Of a DNA stretch of 64,000 nucleotides, positions 1 through 9,331 are shown one piece after another. The notes below the pieces were generated by a model. It worked only from the letters and a program-made list of their open reading frames with translations. It had not been told where the DNA came from and made no database searches. The DNA is from Pedobacter sp. L105 (lineage in GTDB: Bacteria; Bacteroidota; Bacteroidia; Sphingobacteriales; Sphingobacteriaceae). Where the stretch lies: positions 41,430 through 105,429 of the forward strand of contig NZ_LMUP01000008.1 of NCBI RefSeq assembly GCF_009765875.1, read 5' to 3'. The stretch's first letter is position 1. Every line of letters starts with the position of its first letter. Made by a program: the position numbers and the translations under genes.

Positions 1-2
1 TC

Positions 3-206
3 AGTAACCACGGCAAATTGAAACTCATCCTGAACGGGGTGGAGATTGTTTCCACAACAGAGTTTGATGACAATTGGAAAAGCCTCATCGCGGGCAGCAA
101 GTTTGCAAAATGGGAAGGATTTGGAACATTTAAAACCGGAAAAATATCATTGCAGGACCATGGAGAAGAAGTTTGGTTCCGTAATATCATGATTAAAGAA
201 CTCTAA
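3..206 (+). CDS. 3-keto-disaccharide hydrolase (DUF1080) family protein, C-terminal fragment
   Basis: Only the last 67 or so codons are in the window; the reading frame is open from base 3, so the gene starts upstream. The end (K-I-S-L-Q-D-H-G-E-E-V-W-F-R-N-I) is the typical last strand of the DUF1080 concanavalin-like fold, which binds or hydrolyses 3-keto-glycosides in the periplasm of Bacteroidota. It sits 23 bases before a NupG-like transporter and two TIM-barrel isomerases, which fits one sugar-use operon. The family call is good; the substrate is not visible. Confidence 0.8.
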   Translation, partial: SNHGKLKLILNGVEIVSTTEFDDNWKSLIAGSKFAKWEGFGTFKTGKISLQDHGEEVWFRNIMIKEL

Positions 207-229
207 CCAAACAACCAAAACAAACCAAA

Positions 230-1480
230 ATGATGAACGTAAACATACGTATCAAGTTATCAGTCATGATGTTCCTGGAATTTTTTATCTGGGGCTCATG
301 GTTTGTTACACTCGGTACATTTCTATTTAACAATCTCAAAGCTACGGGTTCTGAAACAGCCGCAGTGTTTTCTACACAATCATGGGGAGCAATCATTGCC
401 CCTTTTATTATTGGTTTGATTGCCGACCGTTTTTTTAACGCGGAAAAAATCCTGGGTATCTTACACCTTATCGGGGCAGTGCTGATGTATCAAATGTACC
501 AGGCTACAGAAGTCAGTGTATTTTATCCTTATGTACTGGCCTACATGATCTTGTTTATGCCTACCCTTGCGCTGGTCAATTCAGTTTCATTTAACCAGAT
601 GAAAGATGCGGAAAAAGAGTTTGCCAACATCAGGTTCTGGGGAACTTTCGGATGGATCGTTGCCGGGTTATTTATCAGTTATCTGTTCTTATGGGATTCT
701 GCAGACGGACAAAAAGCAGGGTTGTTAAAAAACACTTTCCTGATGGCCGGAATAGCTTCCCTGGTGTTAGGGCTGTTTAGCTTTGCCTTACCTAAAACAC
801 CGCCGAAAGTAGTGAAAGGCGAAAAGGTGAAACTGTCAGATGTACTGGGACTGGATGCACTAAGAATGTTGAAGGATAAGAACTTCGCTATTTTCTTCGT
901 ATCGGCTATCCTGATCTGTATTCCATTGGCTTTTTATTATCAGAATGCAAATCTGTTTTTGTCTAGCATTGGTGTGGCAGGACCGACAGGAAAAATGGCC
1001 ATCGGGCAAGTTTCCGAAGCCCTATTTTTATTGATGATCCCCGTATTTTTTACCAAGTTCGGATTCAAAAAGACTATCCTGGTTGGAATGCTGGCCTGGG
1101 CAGTAAGATATGCCCTGTTCGCTTATGGTAATGCAGGTGAACTGAGTTTTATGCTGATCATAGGAATTGCACTACACGGTGTTTGTTATGATTTCTTTTT
1201 TGTTTCAGGACAGATCTATACCAATTCCAGGGCAGGCGAGAAATATAAAAGCGCAGCACAGGGGCTGATTACTTTGGCTACCTATGGTGTAGGCATGCTG
1301 ATTGGTTTTGAAGTTGCGGGATTAATTACAGACAGCTACAAACTGGCTAATGGAACAGTAGACTGGAAGATGGTATGGATCATCCCTGCTGGAATTGCAT
1401 TGGTTGTTTTCTTGCTGTTTTCCGTATTCTTTACCGATAAAAACAAAGAAGCCGATGTTAACCAATTAAATAACGCATAA
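230..1480 (+). CDS. Nucleoside:H+ symporter / MFS transporter of the NupG-XapB family
   Basis: A 416-residue inner-membrane protein with about twelve hydrophobic segments. The start (MNVNIRIKLSVMMFLEFFIWGSW) is characteristic of the NupG branch of the major facilitator superfamily. Two Met codons lie at 230 and 233; the first is used here. In Bacteroidota, members of this branch often lie in sugar and keto-sugar clusters rather than nucleoside ones. The neighbours (DUF1080 protein before it, two sugar isomerase-like proteins 2 bases after it) suggest uptake of a sugar derivative. The family is secure; the cargo is inferred. Confidence 0.85.
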   Translation: MMNVNIRIKLSVMMFLEFFIWGSWFVTLGTFLFNNLKATGSETAAVFSTQSWGAIIAPFIIGLIADRFFNAEKILGILHLIGAVLMYQMYQATEVSVFYPYVLAYMILFMPTLALVNSVSFNQMKDAEKEFANIRFWGTFGWIVAGLFISYLFLWDSADGQKAGLLKNTFLMAGIASLVLGLFSFALPKTPPKVVKGEKVKLSDVLGLDALRMLKDKNFAIFFVSAILICIPLAFYYQNANLFLSSIGVAGPTGKMAIGQVSEALFLLMIPVFFTKFGFKKTILVGMLAWAVRYALFAYGNAGELSFMLIIGIALHGVCYDFFFVSGQIYTNSRAGEKYKSAAQGLITLATYGVGMLIGFEVAGLITDSYKLANGTVDWKMVWIIPAGIALVVFLLFSVFFTDKNKEADVNQLNNA

Positions 1481-1482
1481 CC

Positions 1483-2370
1483 ATGGGATCAGAACAGAGC
1501 CGTAGAAAAATGTTGAAAACATTAGTAGCCGGAACGGCTGTATTGGGAGCGTCAAGAGCTTTACCAGATTTTGCTATGGAAAAAACAAAAATTGAACCCG
1601 CAGCATTAAAAGGTAATGTGAACCATTCCGTTTGCCGCTGGTGTTATAGCAGCATGTCATTAGATGAACTCTGCGTGGCTGCGAAAGAAATGGGCATTAA
1701 AGGAATCGATCTGATAGGCCCTGAAGAGTGGCATATATTGAAAAAATATGATCTCTATTCTCCCATGTGTAATGGAGCAGAAATTAATCTGACCGACGGT
1801 TGGAATGACCCTGCTTTTCATGCAACGCTAATAGACAATTACACCAGAATGATTCCTTTGGTAGCCAAAGCAGGTTATAAAAATCTAATCTGCTTTAGCG
1901 GAAGCCGCAGAGGGAAAGATGATGAAACCGGCTGGAACAATTGCGTGGAAGGATTGAAAAAAGTTATACCTCTTGCCGAAAAGCATAATGTGGTATTGGT
2001 GATGGAACTACTAAACAGTAAGGTAAACCATAAGGATTATCAGTGTGATCGTACCTCCTGGGGTGCTGAACTGGCCAAAAGACTGGGCTCAGAAAATTTT
2101 AAGCTGCTTTATGATATTTATCATATGCAGATTGATGAAGGTGATGTAATACGTAATATTCAAACTTATCATCCTTATATTGCACATTACCATACCGGGG
2201 GTGTTCCTGGCAGAAATGAAATAGACGAAACACAGGAACTCTATTATCCTGCCATCGTTAAAGCAATACTGGCAACAGGATTTAAAGGGTATATTGCACA
2301 GGAGTTTGTCCCTAAACAGGAAGATAAACTTCTTTCCTTAAGAAAAGCAATAAGTATTTGTGACCAATAA
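1483..2370 (+). CDS. Hydroxypyruvate isomerase-like TIM-barrel protein with export signal
   Basis: 295 residues. The N-terminus (SRRKMLKTLVAGTAVLGAS) resembles a Tat-type or lipoprotein-like export signal. The rest is an AP-endonuclease-2 / xylose isomerase-like barrel of the hydroxypyruvate isomerase group. Likely metal ligands are visible in V-L-V-M-E-L-L-N, L-L-Y-D-I-Y-H-M-Q, A-H-Y-H-T-G-G and I-A-Q-E-F. It starts 2 bases after the transporter and is followed 10 bases later by a second isomerase-like gene, so they are probably cotranscribed. It likely isomerises or epimerises a keto-sugar in the periplasm; the exact reaction cannot be read. Confidence 0.8.
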   Translation: MGSEQSRRKMLKTLVAGTAVLGASRALPDFAMEKTKIEPAALKGNVNHSVCRWCYSSMSLDELCVAAKEMGIKGIDLIGPEEWHILKKYDLYSPMCNGAEINLTDGWNDPAFHATLIDNYTRMIPLVAKAGYKNLICFSGSRRGKDDETGWNNCVEGLKKVIPLAEKHNVVLVMELLNSKVNHKDYQCDRTSWGAELAKRLGSENFKLLYDIYHMQIDEGDVIRNIQTYHPYIAHYHTGGVPGRNEIDETQELYYPAIVKAILATGFKGYIAQEFVPKQEDKLLSLRKAISICDQ

Positions 2371-2380
2371 ACTGACTAAG

Positions 2381-3259
2381 ATGAATTCAAGAAGAACTTT
2401 TATAAAACAAGCCGGTCTTGCCGCAGCAGGGGCATTGATCTTACCATCACTGGCTTCCGCAGCAGCTCCTTCAAAAACTGTTGGTTTGCAGCTTTATTCA
2501 CTGAGAGAACAATTGCCAAAAGACCTGCGTGGTACAATTGCAAAGGTTGCCCAGGCAGGATACAAACAGGTAGAAACTTTCGGCTATTCAGTGAAAGACA
2601 ATTATTGGGGCATGGACCCTAAAAATTTCAATAATTTATTGATAGAGAATGGCCTTACCGCAATAAGCGGGCATTATGGCATGGATAAGTTTCTGACTGA
2701 CGGAAATTCGGAAGAATTGAAAACCTATATTCAGGCAGCAAACAGCATCGGCAGTGAGTATATTGTTGTTCCTTATATTGGTGAAAACTTAAGAAAAGAC
2801 CAGGATGGCTGGAAAAAAGTTTCCGCAAGACTAAACGAAGCTGGAGAGATCTGTAAAGCAGGCGGTATAAAACTGGGGTACCACAACCATAACTTTGAGT
2901 TTGTGAAGTATGGTGATATAACGGGTTATGATATCATGCTGAAAGAAACCGATCCAAAACTCGTAGCTTTCGAAATGGACCTTTATTGGGTAGTTAGATC
3001 AGGAAATGATCCTTTAAAATTATTCACTGCCTATCCTGGACGTTTCCCTATGTGGCATGTAAAAGATATGGACAAGGCTGACAACACTATCAATACCGAA
3101 GTAGGCAACGGAACAATAGACTTTAAAGCAATCTATAAACATGCTAAGCTGGCCGGACTAAAACGTTTAATAGTAGAGCAGGAAAATTACTCCAGTGGTA
3201 TGGATCCCTTTGTGAGTATCAAACAAAGCGCTGATTATATCAAAAAAGAAATCTTGTAA
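2381..3259 (+). CDS. Sugar phosphate isomerase/epimerase family protein with twin-arginine-like signal
   Basis: 292 residues from the ATG at 2381, which begins MNSRRTFIKQAGLAAAGAL, a clear Tat-like signal (S-R-R-T-F-I-K). An in-frame GTG at 2360 would overlap the previous gene and only add residues before the signal, so it is rejected. The mature part is a TIM barrel with candidate metal ligands in Y-H-N-H-N-F-E, F-E-M-D-L-Y-W, W-H-V-K-D-M-D and I-V-E-Q-E. It is the last gene of the sugar operon and is followed by a hairpin. Periplasmic epimerase or keto-sugar enzyme is the best inference. Confidence 0.82.
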   Translation: MNSRRTFIKQAGLAAAGALILPSLASAAAPSKTVGLQLYSLREQLPKDLRGTIAKVAQAGYKQVETFGYSVKDNYWGMDPKNFNNLLIENGLTAISGHYGMDKFLTDGNSEELKTYIQAANSIGSEYIVVPYIGENLRKDQDGWKKVSARLNEAGEICKAGGIKLGYHNHNFEFVKYGDITGYDIMLKETDPKLVAFEMDLYWVVRSGNDPLKLFTAYPGRFPMWHVKDMDKADNTINTEVGNGTIDFKAIYKHAKLAGLKRLIVEQENYSSGMDPFVSIKQSADYIKKEIL

Positions 3260-3267
3260 AAACCTTC

Positions 3268-3300
3268 AACCGGCAGGCTATTTCTTTTAACCTGCCGGTT
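3268..3300 (+). terminator. Hairpin after the sugar operon
   Basis: A perfect 10-bp stem (AACCGGCAGG at 3268-3277 with CCTGCCGGTT at 3291-3300) and a 13-base loop, 8 bases after the stop of the last isomerase gene. There is no long T run, so it may end transcription weakly or protect the 3' end. Confidence 0.65.
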
Positions 3301-3520
3301 AATATCATTCCTGTAACGCTTTCCTCCCGGAACCCCGCTCTTGTTACACTGTCATAATTAGACTTTTAAAACGCATTTTAGTCAAAACTGACTAAAAAAA
3401 CGCAAAGTTTTTCCCATATTTGGAATTGATATTAGTTGAAACCCCATCATCAGCCATGGCTTATCCATAATAGCACCGTTGATGATAGTTTCATATCCAT
3501 TAAACAACAATATATAAAAC

Positions 3521-4513
3521 ATGAAAATCGCAGTTGTAGGTGCTACTGGTTTAGTAGGCACTGTAATGTTAAAAGTACTGGAAGAACGTAATTTCCCGCT
3601 AACCGAATTAATTCCGGTGGCTTCAGAAAAAAGTGTAGGTAAAGAAATCACTTTTAAGGGTAAGCAGTTCAAGGTGGTTAACATGGAAACTGCAATTGCT
3701 ATGAGACCGGATATTGCTTTATTTTCGGCCGGAGGAAGTACTTCTTTAAAATATGCCCCGCTTTTTGCCGAAGCTGGCACCACAGTAATAGACAATTCAT
3801 CCGCATGGCGTATGGATCCCTCTAAGAAACTGATCGTACCGGAAGTAAATGCCTATGTTTTATCTATAGATGATAAGATCATTGCCAATCCTAATTGTTC
3901 TACTATACAAATGGTAGTGGCTTTAAAACCATTACATGATAAATACAGGATCAAACGCGTAGTTGTTTCTACTTACCAGTCCGTTACCGGTACAGGTGTT
4001 AAAGCTGTGGAGCAAATGATGAATGAACGTAAAGGTATACTGGATGGCCCTATGGCCTATCCATACCAGATTGATCTGAATGTAATTCCACAAATTGACG
4101 TTTTCGAGAGTAACGGTTATACCAAGGAAGAGATGAAGATGATTAAGGAAACCCGGAAAATCATGGGCGACGAGAGCATCCGCGTTACAGCGACTACAGT
4201 ACGTATCCCGGTAATGGGCGGCCACTCGGAATCAGTAAACATTGAATTTGAAAATGATTTTGATGTTGCTGATGTAAAAGCTTTAATGGCCAGTACCCCT
4301 GGTATTATTCTGGAAGATGACATCGATAACCTTAAATATCCAATGCCTAAAGATGCACATGAAAAAGATGAAGTATTTGTAGGCAGGATCAGAAGAGATG
4401 AATCGATGCCAAATACCCTGAATATGTGGATCGTAGCAGATAACCTGCGTAAAGGTGCAGCAACAAATGCAGTACAGATTGCAGAGTTTCTGGTTAAAAA
4501 AGAACTGATTTAA
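3521..4513 (+). CDS. asd: Aspartate-semialdehyde dehydrogenase
   Basis: 330 residues, full length for the family. It reduces L-aspartyl-4-phosphate to L-aspartate semialdehyde with NADPH, the branch step to lysine/diaminopimelate, threonine and methionine. The NADP site is G-A-T-G-L-V-G (7-13). The catalytic Cys126 lies in N-P-N-C-S-T-I-Q, and the active-site His235 in M-G-G-H-S-E-S-V-N. Start is the ATG at 3521. It stands alone between two hairpins, so it is probably monocistronic. Confidence 0.97.
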   Translation: MKIAVVGATGLVGTVMLKVLEERNFPLTELIPVASEKSVGKEITFKGKQFKVVNMETAIAMRPDIALFSAGGSTSLKYAPLFAEAGTTVIDNSSAWRMDPSKKLIVPEVNAYVLSIDDKIIANPNCSTIQMVVALKPLHDKYRIKRVVVSTYQSVTGTGVKAVEQMMNERKGILDGPMAYPYQIDLNVIPQIDVFESNGYTKEEMKMIKETRKIMGDESIRVTATTVRIPVMGGHSESVNIEFENDFDVADVKALMASTPGIILEDDIDNLKYPMPKDAHEKDEVFVGRIRRDESMPNTLNMWIVADNLRKGAATNAVQIAEFLVKKELI

Positions 4514-4531
4514 AAATATAACTTGATATAG

Positions 4532-4577
4532 ATGTGGCGTTATTGTAGGTTTTACCTATGATAACGCCACATTTTTT
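4532..4577 (+). terminator. Intrinsic terminator after asd
   Basis: A perfect 12-bp stem (4532-4543 with 4561-4572), an inner TAGGT/ACCTA pairing, and a run of six T from 4572. It follows the asd stop by 18 bases. Confidence 0.88.
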
Positions 4578-4597
4578 GTAACCCGATTTATCATTAC

Positions 4598-5992
4598 ATG
4601 AAAAAATTCTTCGTTTTCATTTTCCTTCTTTCCTGCCACCTTTCTTATGCACAGGCTCCGGTACAAAGGCTGGTTTCCTCCTTCGACAGGTTGCTGGGAG
4701 ACGAGCAGGCAAAATATGCAGTTACTTCGATCTGTGTTCTGGATGCAAAAACAGGGAAACAGCTATTTGGAAAAAACGAAAATACCGGCTTGGCTACCGC
4801 TTCAACCTTGAAAACCATCACCGCGGTTACTGCCTTTTCCCTTTTGGGTAAAGATTTCCATTACCAGACTATTGTAGGGTATAGCGGAAGTATAGGCAGT
4901 GATGGCATTCTTAAAGGTGACGTGATCATTAGCGGCGGCGGCGATCCTACACTAGGTTCATGGCGTTATGAAAGCAGTAAAGAAGGATTGATTTTAAATC
5001 AATGGGTTACTGCAATTAAAGCCGCTGGTATAAAGAAAATTGAAGGCAGAGTAATTGGCGATGATCATCTATGGGGAGCACAAAGTACGCCTGACGGATG
5101 GACATGGCAGGATATGGGGAATTATTTTGGCGCCGGACCATCAGCGTTGACCTGGAGAGAAAATCAGTTCAGCATTAAGCTGCGTGCAGGCAATAGCGTT
5201 TCTGTAATCAAAACAGTACCTGTTATGCCCTATCTTACGATTGTTAATGAATTAAAATCTGGTTCTGCCGGCAGCGGCGATAATGCCTACGCTTATGTAT
5301 CTCCCCTGGGTAATATTGCTTATCTGAGAGGAAGCTGGGCAACAGACATACAAAAAGCAGGCATCGCGGTAGCACTGCCAGATCCGGCTTTCGAAGCCGC
5401 TTTCCGTTTACAGGATACCCTGGAAAAAGCAGGCATTAGCATCAGTGCCACTCCCACAACTTCAAGGCAGCTATCAGCTGCTAAACTGCCGGTACCGGAA
5501 ATACAGCAAAAGTTAAGTACGGTAACCTCCCCTTCCCTAAGTGAGATCATTTACTGGATGAATAAAAAGAGTATCAATTTATATGCAGAGCACTTGTTAA
5601 AAACAATTGCCTGGAAATCGGGCGTGGCAGCTACCACAAGTAATGGTGCCAATGCTGAGATCAATTATTGGGCGGCAAAAGGTATAGATAAACATGCAAT
5701 GAACATTATTGATGGAAGCGGACTTTCACCAGCTACCAGGGTTACCACCTATGCGATGGCCAGCATCCTTTTTCAGGCACAACATGAAGACTGGTTCAGT
5801 GATTTTTACAATTCCCTGCCAGAACACAACGGAATGAGATTAAAAAGCGGTACTATTAACGATGTGTCTGCCTTCGCGGGTTATTATACAGCAGATAATG
5901 GAAGTAAATATATCATCGTGATCAATATTAACAATTATTCTGGCGACAAAATCAATCCAAAGTTGTTTCGCGTGCTTGATGCGCTGAAATAA
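4598..5992 (+). CDS. dacB: D-alanyl-D-alanine carboxypeptidase/endopeptidase, PBP4 (S13) family
   Basis: 464 residues with a signal peptide ending near S-Y-A-Q (residues 1-19), so it works on peptidoglycan in the periplasm. The three penicillin-binding motifs are present: S-T-L-K (69-72, nucleophile Ser69), S-I-N (324-326) and K-S-G-T (415-418). Length and the large insert between the first two motifs fit the PBP4 type, which trims pentapeptides and can cut cross-links. It begins 20 bases after the asd terminator, so it likely has its own promoter. Confidence 0.93.
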   Translation: MKKFFVFIFLLSCHLSYAQAPVQRLVSSFDRLLGDEQAKYAVTSICVLDAKTGKQLFGKNENTGLATASTLKTITAVTAFSLLGKDFHYQTIVGYSGSIGSDGILKGDVIISGGGDPTLGSWRYESSKEGLILNQWVTAIKAAGIKKIEGRVIGDDHLWGAQSTPDGWTWQDMGNYFGAGPSALTWRENQFSIKLRAGNSVSVIKTVPVMPYLTIVNELKSGSAGSGDNAYAYVSPLGNIAYLRGSWATDIQKAGIAVALPDPAFEAAFRLQDTLEKAGISISATPTTSRQLSAAKLPVPEIQQKLSTVTSPSLSEIIYWMNKKSINLYAEHLLKTIAWKSGVAATTSNGANAEINYWAAKGIDKHAMNIIDGSGLSPATRVTTYAMASILFQAQHEDWFSDFYNSLPEHNGMRLKSGTINDVSAFAGYYTADNGSKYIIVININNYSGDKINPKLFRVLDALK

Positions 5993-6083
5993 ACTTAAAA
6001 AGAACACAAGAATTTGTGTTTAATTACAAATTACTAAATTGCAACATTATACCTGCCTAAATAGCAAAACCCTTTTTTATTTT

Positions 6084-8051
6084 ATGAATAAATTCGTACC
6101 TTTTATATGCTGTTTTCTTTTTTACACTAACACATATAGTCAACAAATGGGATCTGGGAATGCCAATTCTTCTGTAACGGATAGTAGCGCGGCTTTTAGC
6201 AACAGGCCCCCTGAATTTGCTATTATTCCTGAACCGGTATCATTGATGAAAACCAGCGGTTCTTATATCCTGCCAGATAATGTACTGATCCTTGCTTCAG
6301 CAGATATGAAGCAGGTGGTTGATTATTTGCAGGAAAAAATATCTGTTTCAACCGGCAAATTTATCTCTGCCTATGGTAATACTCCTGCTGCGGGAATGAT
6401 TAAACTGATCCTTAATTCTAAGGCTAATCCCGCAATTGGAAATGAAGGTTACCAGCTTTCGGTAACCCCGGCGGTCATCACCATCAGAGCCAACAAAATG
6501 TCTGGGCTTTTTTATGGGGTGCAGACCTTACTGCAATTGTTTCCAAAAGAGATCGAATCAACTGAACTGGTAAAAGACATCGATTGGAAAATACCATGCG
6601 TGGAGATCACGGATTACCCTCGTGTAGCCTGGAGGGGGTTAATGTTTGACGTAGCACGTCACTTTTTTACCAAACAGGAAGTAAAACAATACATTGACGG
6701 CATGGTGCGCTATAAATATAATATACTGCATTTGCACCTTACCGATGATGAAGGATGGAGAATAGAAATAAAAGGTTTACCAAAACTAACCGAAGTAGGT
6801 GCCTGGAATGTTAAAAAAACTGGTGAATTTGGTTACTTCAGCACTCCGGGACCCGATGAGCCGCGTACCTACGGCGGCTTTTATACACAGGACGATATCC
6901 GGGAGCTGGTTAAATACGCAAAGGACAGATTTGTAGATATCCTTCCTGAAATAGATGTTCCGGGCCATAGTTTAGCAGTGATCGCTTCTTACCCTGAGTT
7001 GTCCTGCACACCAGGAGCAGAAAATTACCGGGTACGTTCCGGAGAAAAAATCATGGACTGGTCGCACGGGGCCCCTCCCATTGCCATGGTAGACAATACA
7101 CTTTGCCCGGCTAGTGAAAAGGTGTACAGCTTTCTGGATACCGTTATCACACAAGTTGCCGCCTTATTCCCTTTTGAATATATCCATATGGGCGGCGATG
7201 AAGCCCCAGAAAATTTCTGGCAGAAAAGTGATGCCGTTAAAGCTTTGATGCAACGGGAAAAACTGACAGATATGCACCAGGTACAAGGATATTTTGAAAA
7301 AAGGGTGTTGCAGATCGTAGAATCAAAAGGCAAGAAGTTCATGGGCTGGGATGAGATCTTAAACGGCGACATTCCTACAAGTGCAGCGATTATGAGCTGG
7401 AGAAGCAGTAATTTCGGGATCGACGCATCCCGTGAAAAACATGAAGTAGTGATGACCCCTCAGACTAACGTTTACCTGGACCTGATGCAGGGCGATCCTG
7501 TTACCGAACCTAAAGTTTACAATACTGTATTGCTGGGCAAAGCATATGAATTTGATCCTATACCTGCTGGTGCAGACCCTAAATACATCAAGGGCGGACA
7601 GGCCAACTTATGGACAGAGCAGGTTTACAATATACGCCAGGCAGAATATATGACCTGGCCAAGAGGTTTTGCCATTGCTGAAGACTTATGGTCGCCTAAA
7701 GAAAAGAAAAACTGGACGAACTTTATTGGTAAAATGGAGTTACACTTTAAACGTCTGGAACAGGCAGAAATAAAGTATGCACCAAGTGTGTATGACCCCA
7801 TGTTTAAAGCAAGCAGGGCTGCCGACAGGCAGCTGATGGTTGAACTAACTACACAAATTGACGGCCTGGATATTTATTACAGTTTTGACAATTCCTTCCC
7901 GGATAGATTTTACCCTAAGTACACGGATAAACTGGCAGTTCCTAAGGATGCCAGCCAGATGCGTGTCATTACTTATAGAGGTAAGAATCCAATCGGAAGA
8001 ATGATCACCATTTCTGTTGATGAACTGAACAGAAGAGCAGGAAAAAGATAA
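6084..8051 (+). CDS. Beta-N-acetylhexosaminidase (GH20)
   Basis: 655 residues from the ATG at 6084, which gives a signal peptide (MNKFVPFICCFLFYTNTYSQ). An upstream in-frame TTG at 6039 would bury that signal and is rejected. A GH20b-type domain (about 45-165) precedes the catalytic barrel. The catalytic pair Asp372-Glu373 lies in H-M-G-G-D-E-A-P. The C-terminal 80 residues resemble the chitobiase/hexosaminidase beta-sandwich. It releases terminal GlcNAc or GalNAc from chitin, glycans or peptidoglycan fragments outside the inner membrane. truA follows after 4 bases, an odd but plausible operon pair. Confidence 0.93.
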   Translation: MNKFVPFICCFLFYTNTYSQQMGSGNANSSVTDSSAAFSNRPPEFAIIPEPVSLMKTSGSYILPDNVLILASADMKQVVDYLQEKISVSTGKFISAYGNTPAAGMIKLILNSKANPAIGNEGYQLSVTPAVITIRANKMSGLFYGVQTLLQLFPKEIESTELVKDIDWKIPCVEITDYPRVAWRGLMFDVARHFFTKQEVKQYIDGMVRYKYNILHLHLTDDEGWRIEIKGLPKLTEVGAWNVKKTGEFGYFSTPGPDEPRTYGGFYTQDDIRELVKYAKDRFVDILPEIDVPGHSLAVIASYPELSCTPGAENYRVRSGEKIMDWSHGAPPIAMVDNTLCPASEKVYSFLDTVITQVAALFPFEYIHMGGDEAPENFWQKSDAVKALMQREKLTDMHQVQGYFEKRVLQIVESKGKKFMGWDEILNGDIPTSAAIMSWRSSNFGIDASREKHEVVMTPQTNVYLDLMQGDPVTEPKVYNTVLLGKAYEFDPIPAGADPKYIKGGQANLWTEQVYNIRQAEYMTWPRGFAIAEDLWSPKEKKNWTNFIGKMELHFKRLEQAEIKYAPSVYDPMFKASRAADRQLMVELTTQIDGLDIYYSFDNSFPDRFYPKYTDKLAVPKDASQMRVITYRGKNPIGRMITISVDELNRRAGKR

Positions 8052-8055
8052 GCCA

Positions 8056-8865
8056 TTGAGATACTTTGTTCATATCAGCTATAACGGCCTTTCATATAAT
8101 GGCTGGCAGCGACAACCCAATGTAATGAACGTACAGGGAGTGATAGAAAAAGGATTGAGTTCTATTTTTAAAACCTCTGTGGCCATCAATGGTTGCGGAA
8201 GGACAGATGCACAGGTTCACGCCAGTCAGTTCTTCTTCCATATGGACCTGGAACAGGAGTGGGATTTTGATTTGGTTTTCAGGCTCAATAAGCTGCTGCC
8301 GATGAATATCGCTGTATATGATATTATCCCTATGGAAGGCACCCCACATGCAAGGTTTGATGCTGTACAGCGTTCATACGACTATTTCCTGCATACCTAT
8401 AAAGATCCTTTCCTCAATGGACTAAGCTCCTTTTACCTGCTGAAAGATCTTAAGCTGGAAAATATGAAAGCCGCGGTGGCGTTATTGCCCCTATACAAGG
8501 ATTATCGTGCTTTTTGCACCCATCCGGATAAATATGAGCATACCTTGTGTTATGTACGTTCTGCCAGCTTGATGGTGGATGCAAAAGAAGAAAAACTAAG
8601 GTTTCAGATTTCGTCTAATCGTTTCCTTGGAAAAATGATCCGTATTTTGATGGGACAGTTGTTAAAGATTGGCCAGGGTGAACTGAGTGTAGAAGAATTT
8701 GAGGGCCATCTGATCAGCAGACAGACCCCTGCCCTGATTACCCCTGCCCATCCACAGGGATTGTATCTTTCGAAGGTTACTTACCCCTATCTCAATTTGC
8801 CGCCAAGGGTAGATTTTTCTGCTGTGCTTCAGAAGCAGGCCGATAGTAACTGGATCAGTTATTAG
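8056..8865 (+). CDS. truA: tRNA pseudouridine(38-40) synthase
   Basis: 269 residues. It converts uridines 38-40 of the tRNA anticodon stem to pseudouridine. The catalytic Asp51 lies in C-G-R-T-D-A; the family usually reads GRTDAGVHA, here GRTDAQVHA. The start must be the TTG at 8056: it gives the expected N-terminus (MRYFVHISYNGLSYNGWQRQ), and no ATG is in reach before the conserved core. The gene lies 4 bases after the GH20 stop, so translation may be coupled. Confidence 0.94.
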   Translation: MRYFVHISYNGLSYNGWQRQPNVMNVQGVIEKGLSSIFKTSVAINGCGRTDAQVHASQFFFHMDLEQEWDFDLVFRLNKLLPMNIAVYDIIPMEGTPHARFDAVQRSYDYFLHTYKDPFLNGLSSFYLLKDLKLENMKAAVALLPLYKDYRAFCTHPDKYEHTLCYVRSASLMVDAKEEKLRFQISSNRFLGKMIRILMGQLLKIGQGELSVEEFEGHLISRQTPALITPAHPQGLYLSKVTYPYLNLPPRVDFSAVLQKQADSNWISY

Positions 8866-8907
8866 CTTTATTGACGCTCAGGTGAGATTATCGCTATCCG
8901 AATTGAG

Positions 8908-8915
8908 TAATTTTG
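8908..8915 (+). promoter_or_regulatory. Possible -7 element (TAATTTTG) before the thioesterase gene
   Basis: It matches the Bacteroidota TAnnTTTG -7 consensus, 18 bases before the ATG at 8933. No good TTTG lies about 20 bases upstream, so the call rests on the -7 box alone. Confidence 0.4.
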
Positions 8916-8932
8916 GAGCAAATTAATAAACG

Positions 8933-9331
8933 ATGAATTTCCACACCAGAAAATGGATAAAACCTGAAGATTTAAATCCAAACGGGAGCTTATTTGGAGG
9001 CAGTTTACTTAGATGGATAGATGAAGAAGCGGCAATTTATGCCATCGTGCAGTTGGGTAATCCCCTGGTAGTTACCAAATATATCTCAGAGATCAACTTT
9101 GTAAGTTCTGCCAAACAGGGGGATATTATTGAGATGGGCATTACTGCCATTGCATTTGGGAATACCTCTATTACGATGCGCTCTGAAGTCCGCAATAAGA
9201 TCACCAGGAAAAGCATCCTGACCATCGATAAAATGGTGTTTGTAAATGTTGATGAATACGGAATACCTGTACCTCACGGCAGAACGCAGATCAAATTTAT
9301 TGAAGAGCAGTTCGCTGCAGAAGATAACTAA
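8933..9331 (+). CDS. Acyl-CoA thioesterase, hotdog fold (YciA-like)
   Basis: 132 residues, a single hotdog domain. The segment N-P-N-G-S-L-F-G-G-S-L-L-R-W-I-D-E-E-A carries the helix and the acidic residue expected in YciA/BACH-like acyl-CoA hydrolases. It would release free acid and CoA in the cytosol. Its stop codon overlaps the 3' end of the convergent shikimate kinase gene by 4 bases (9328-9331). Chain-length preference cannot be read from the sequence. Confidence 0.85.
   Translation: MNFHTRKWIKPEDLNPNGSLFGGSLLRWIDEEAAIYAIVQLGNPLVVTKYISEINFVSSAKQGDIIEMGITAIAFGNTSITMRSEVRNKITRKSILTIDKMVFVNVDEYGIPVPHGRTQIKFIEEQFAAEDN

Noticed and set aside
2360..2380. GTG at 2360 as start of the second isomerase gene
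   Set aside because: It overlaps the previous gene and places seven residues before a normal twin-arginine-like signal; the ATG at 2381 fits better.
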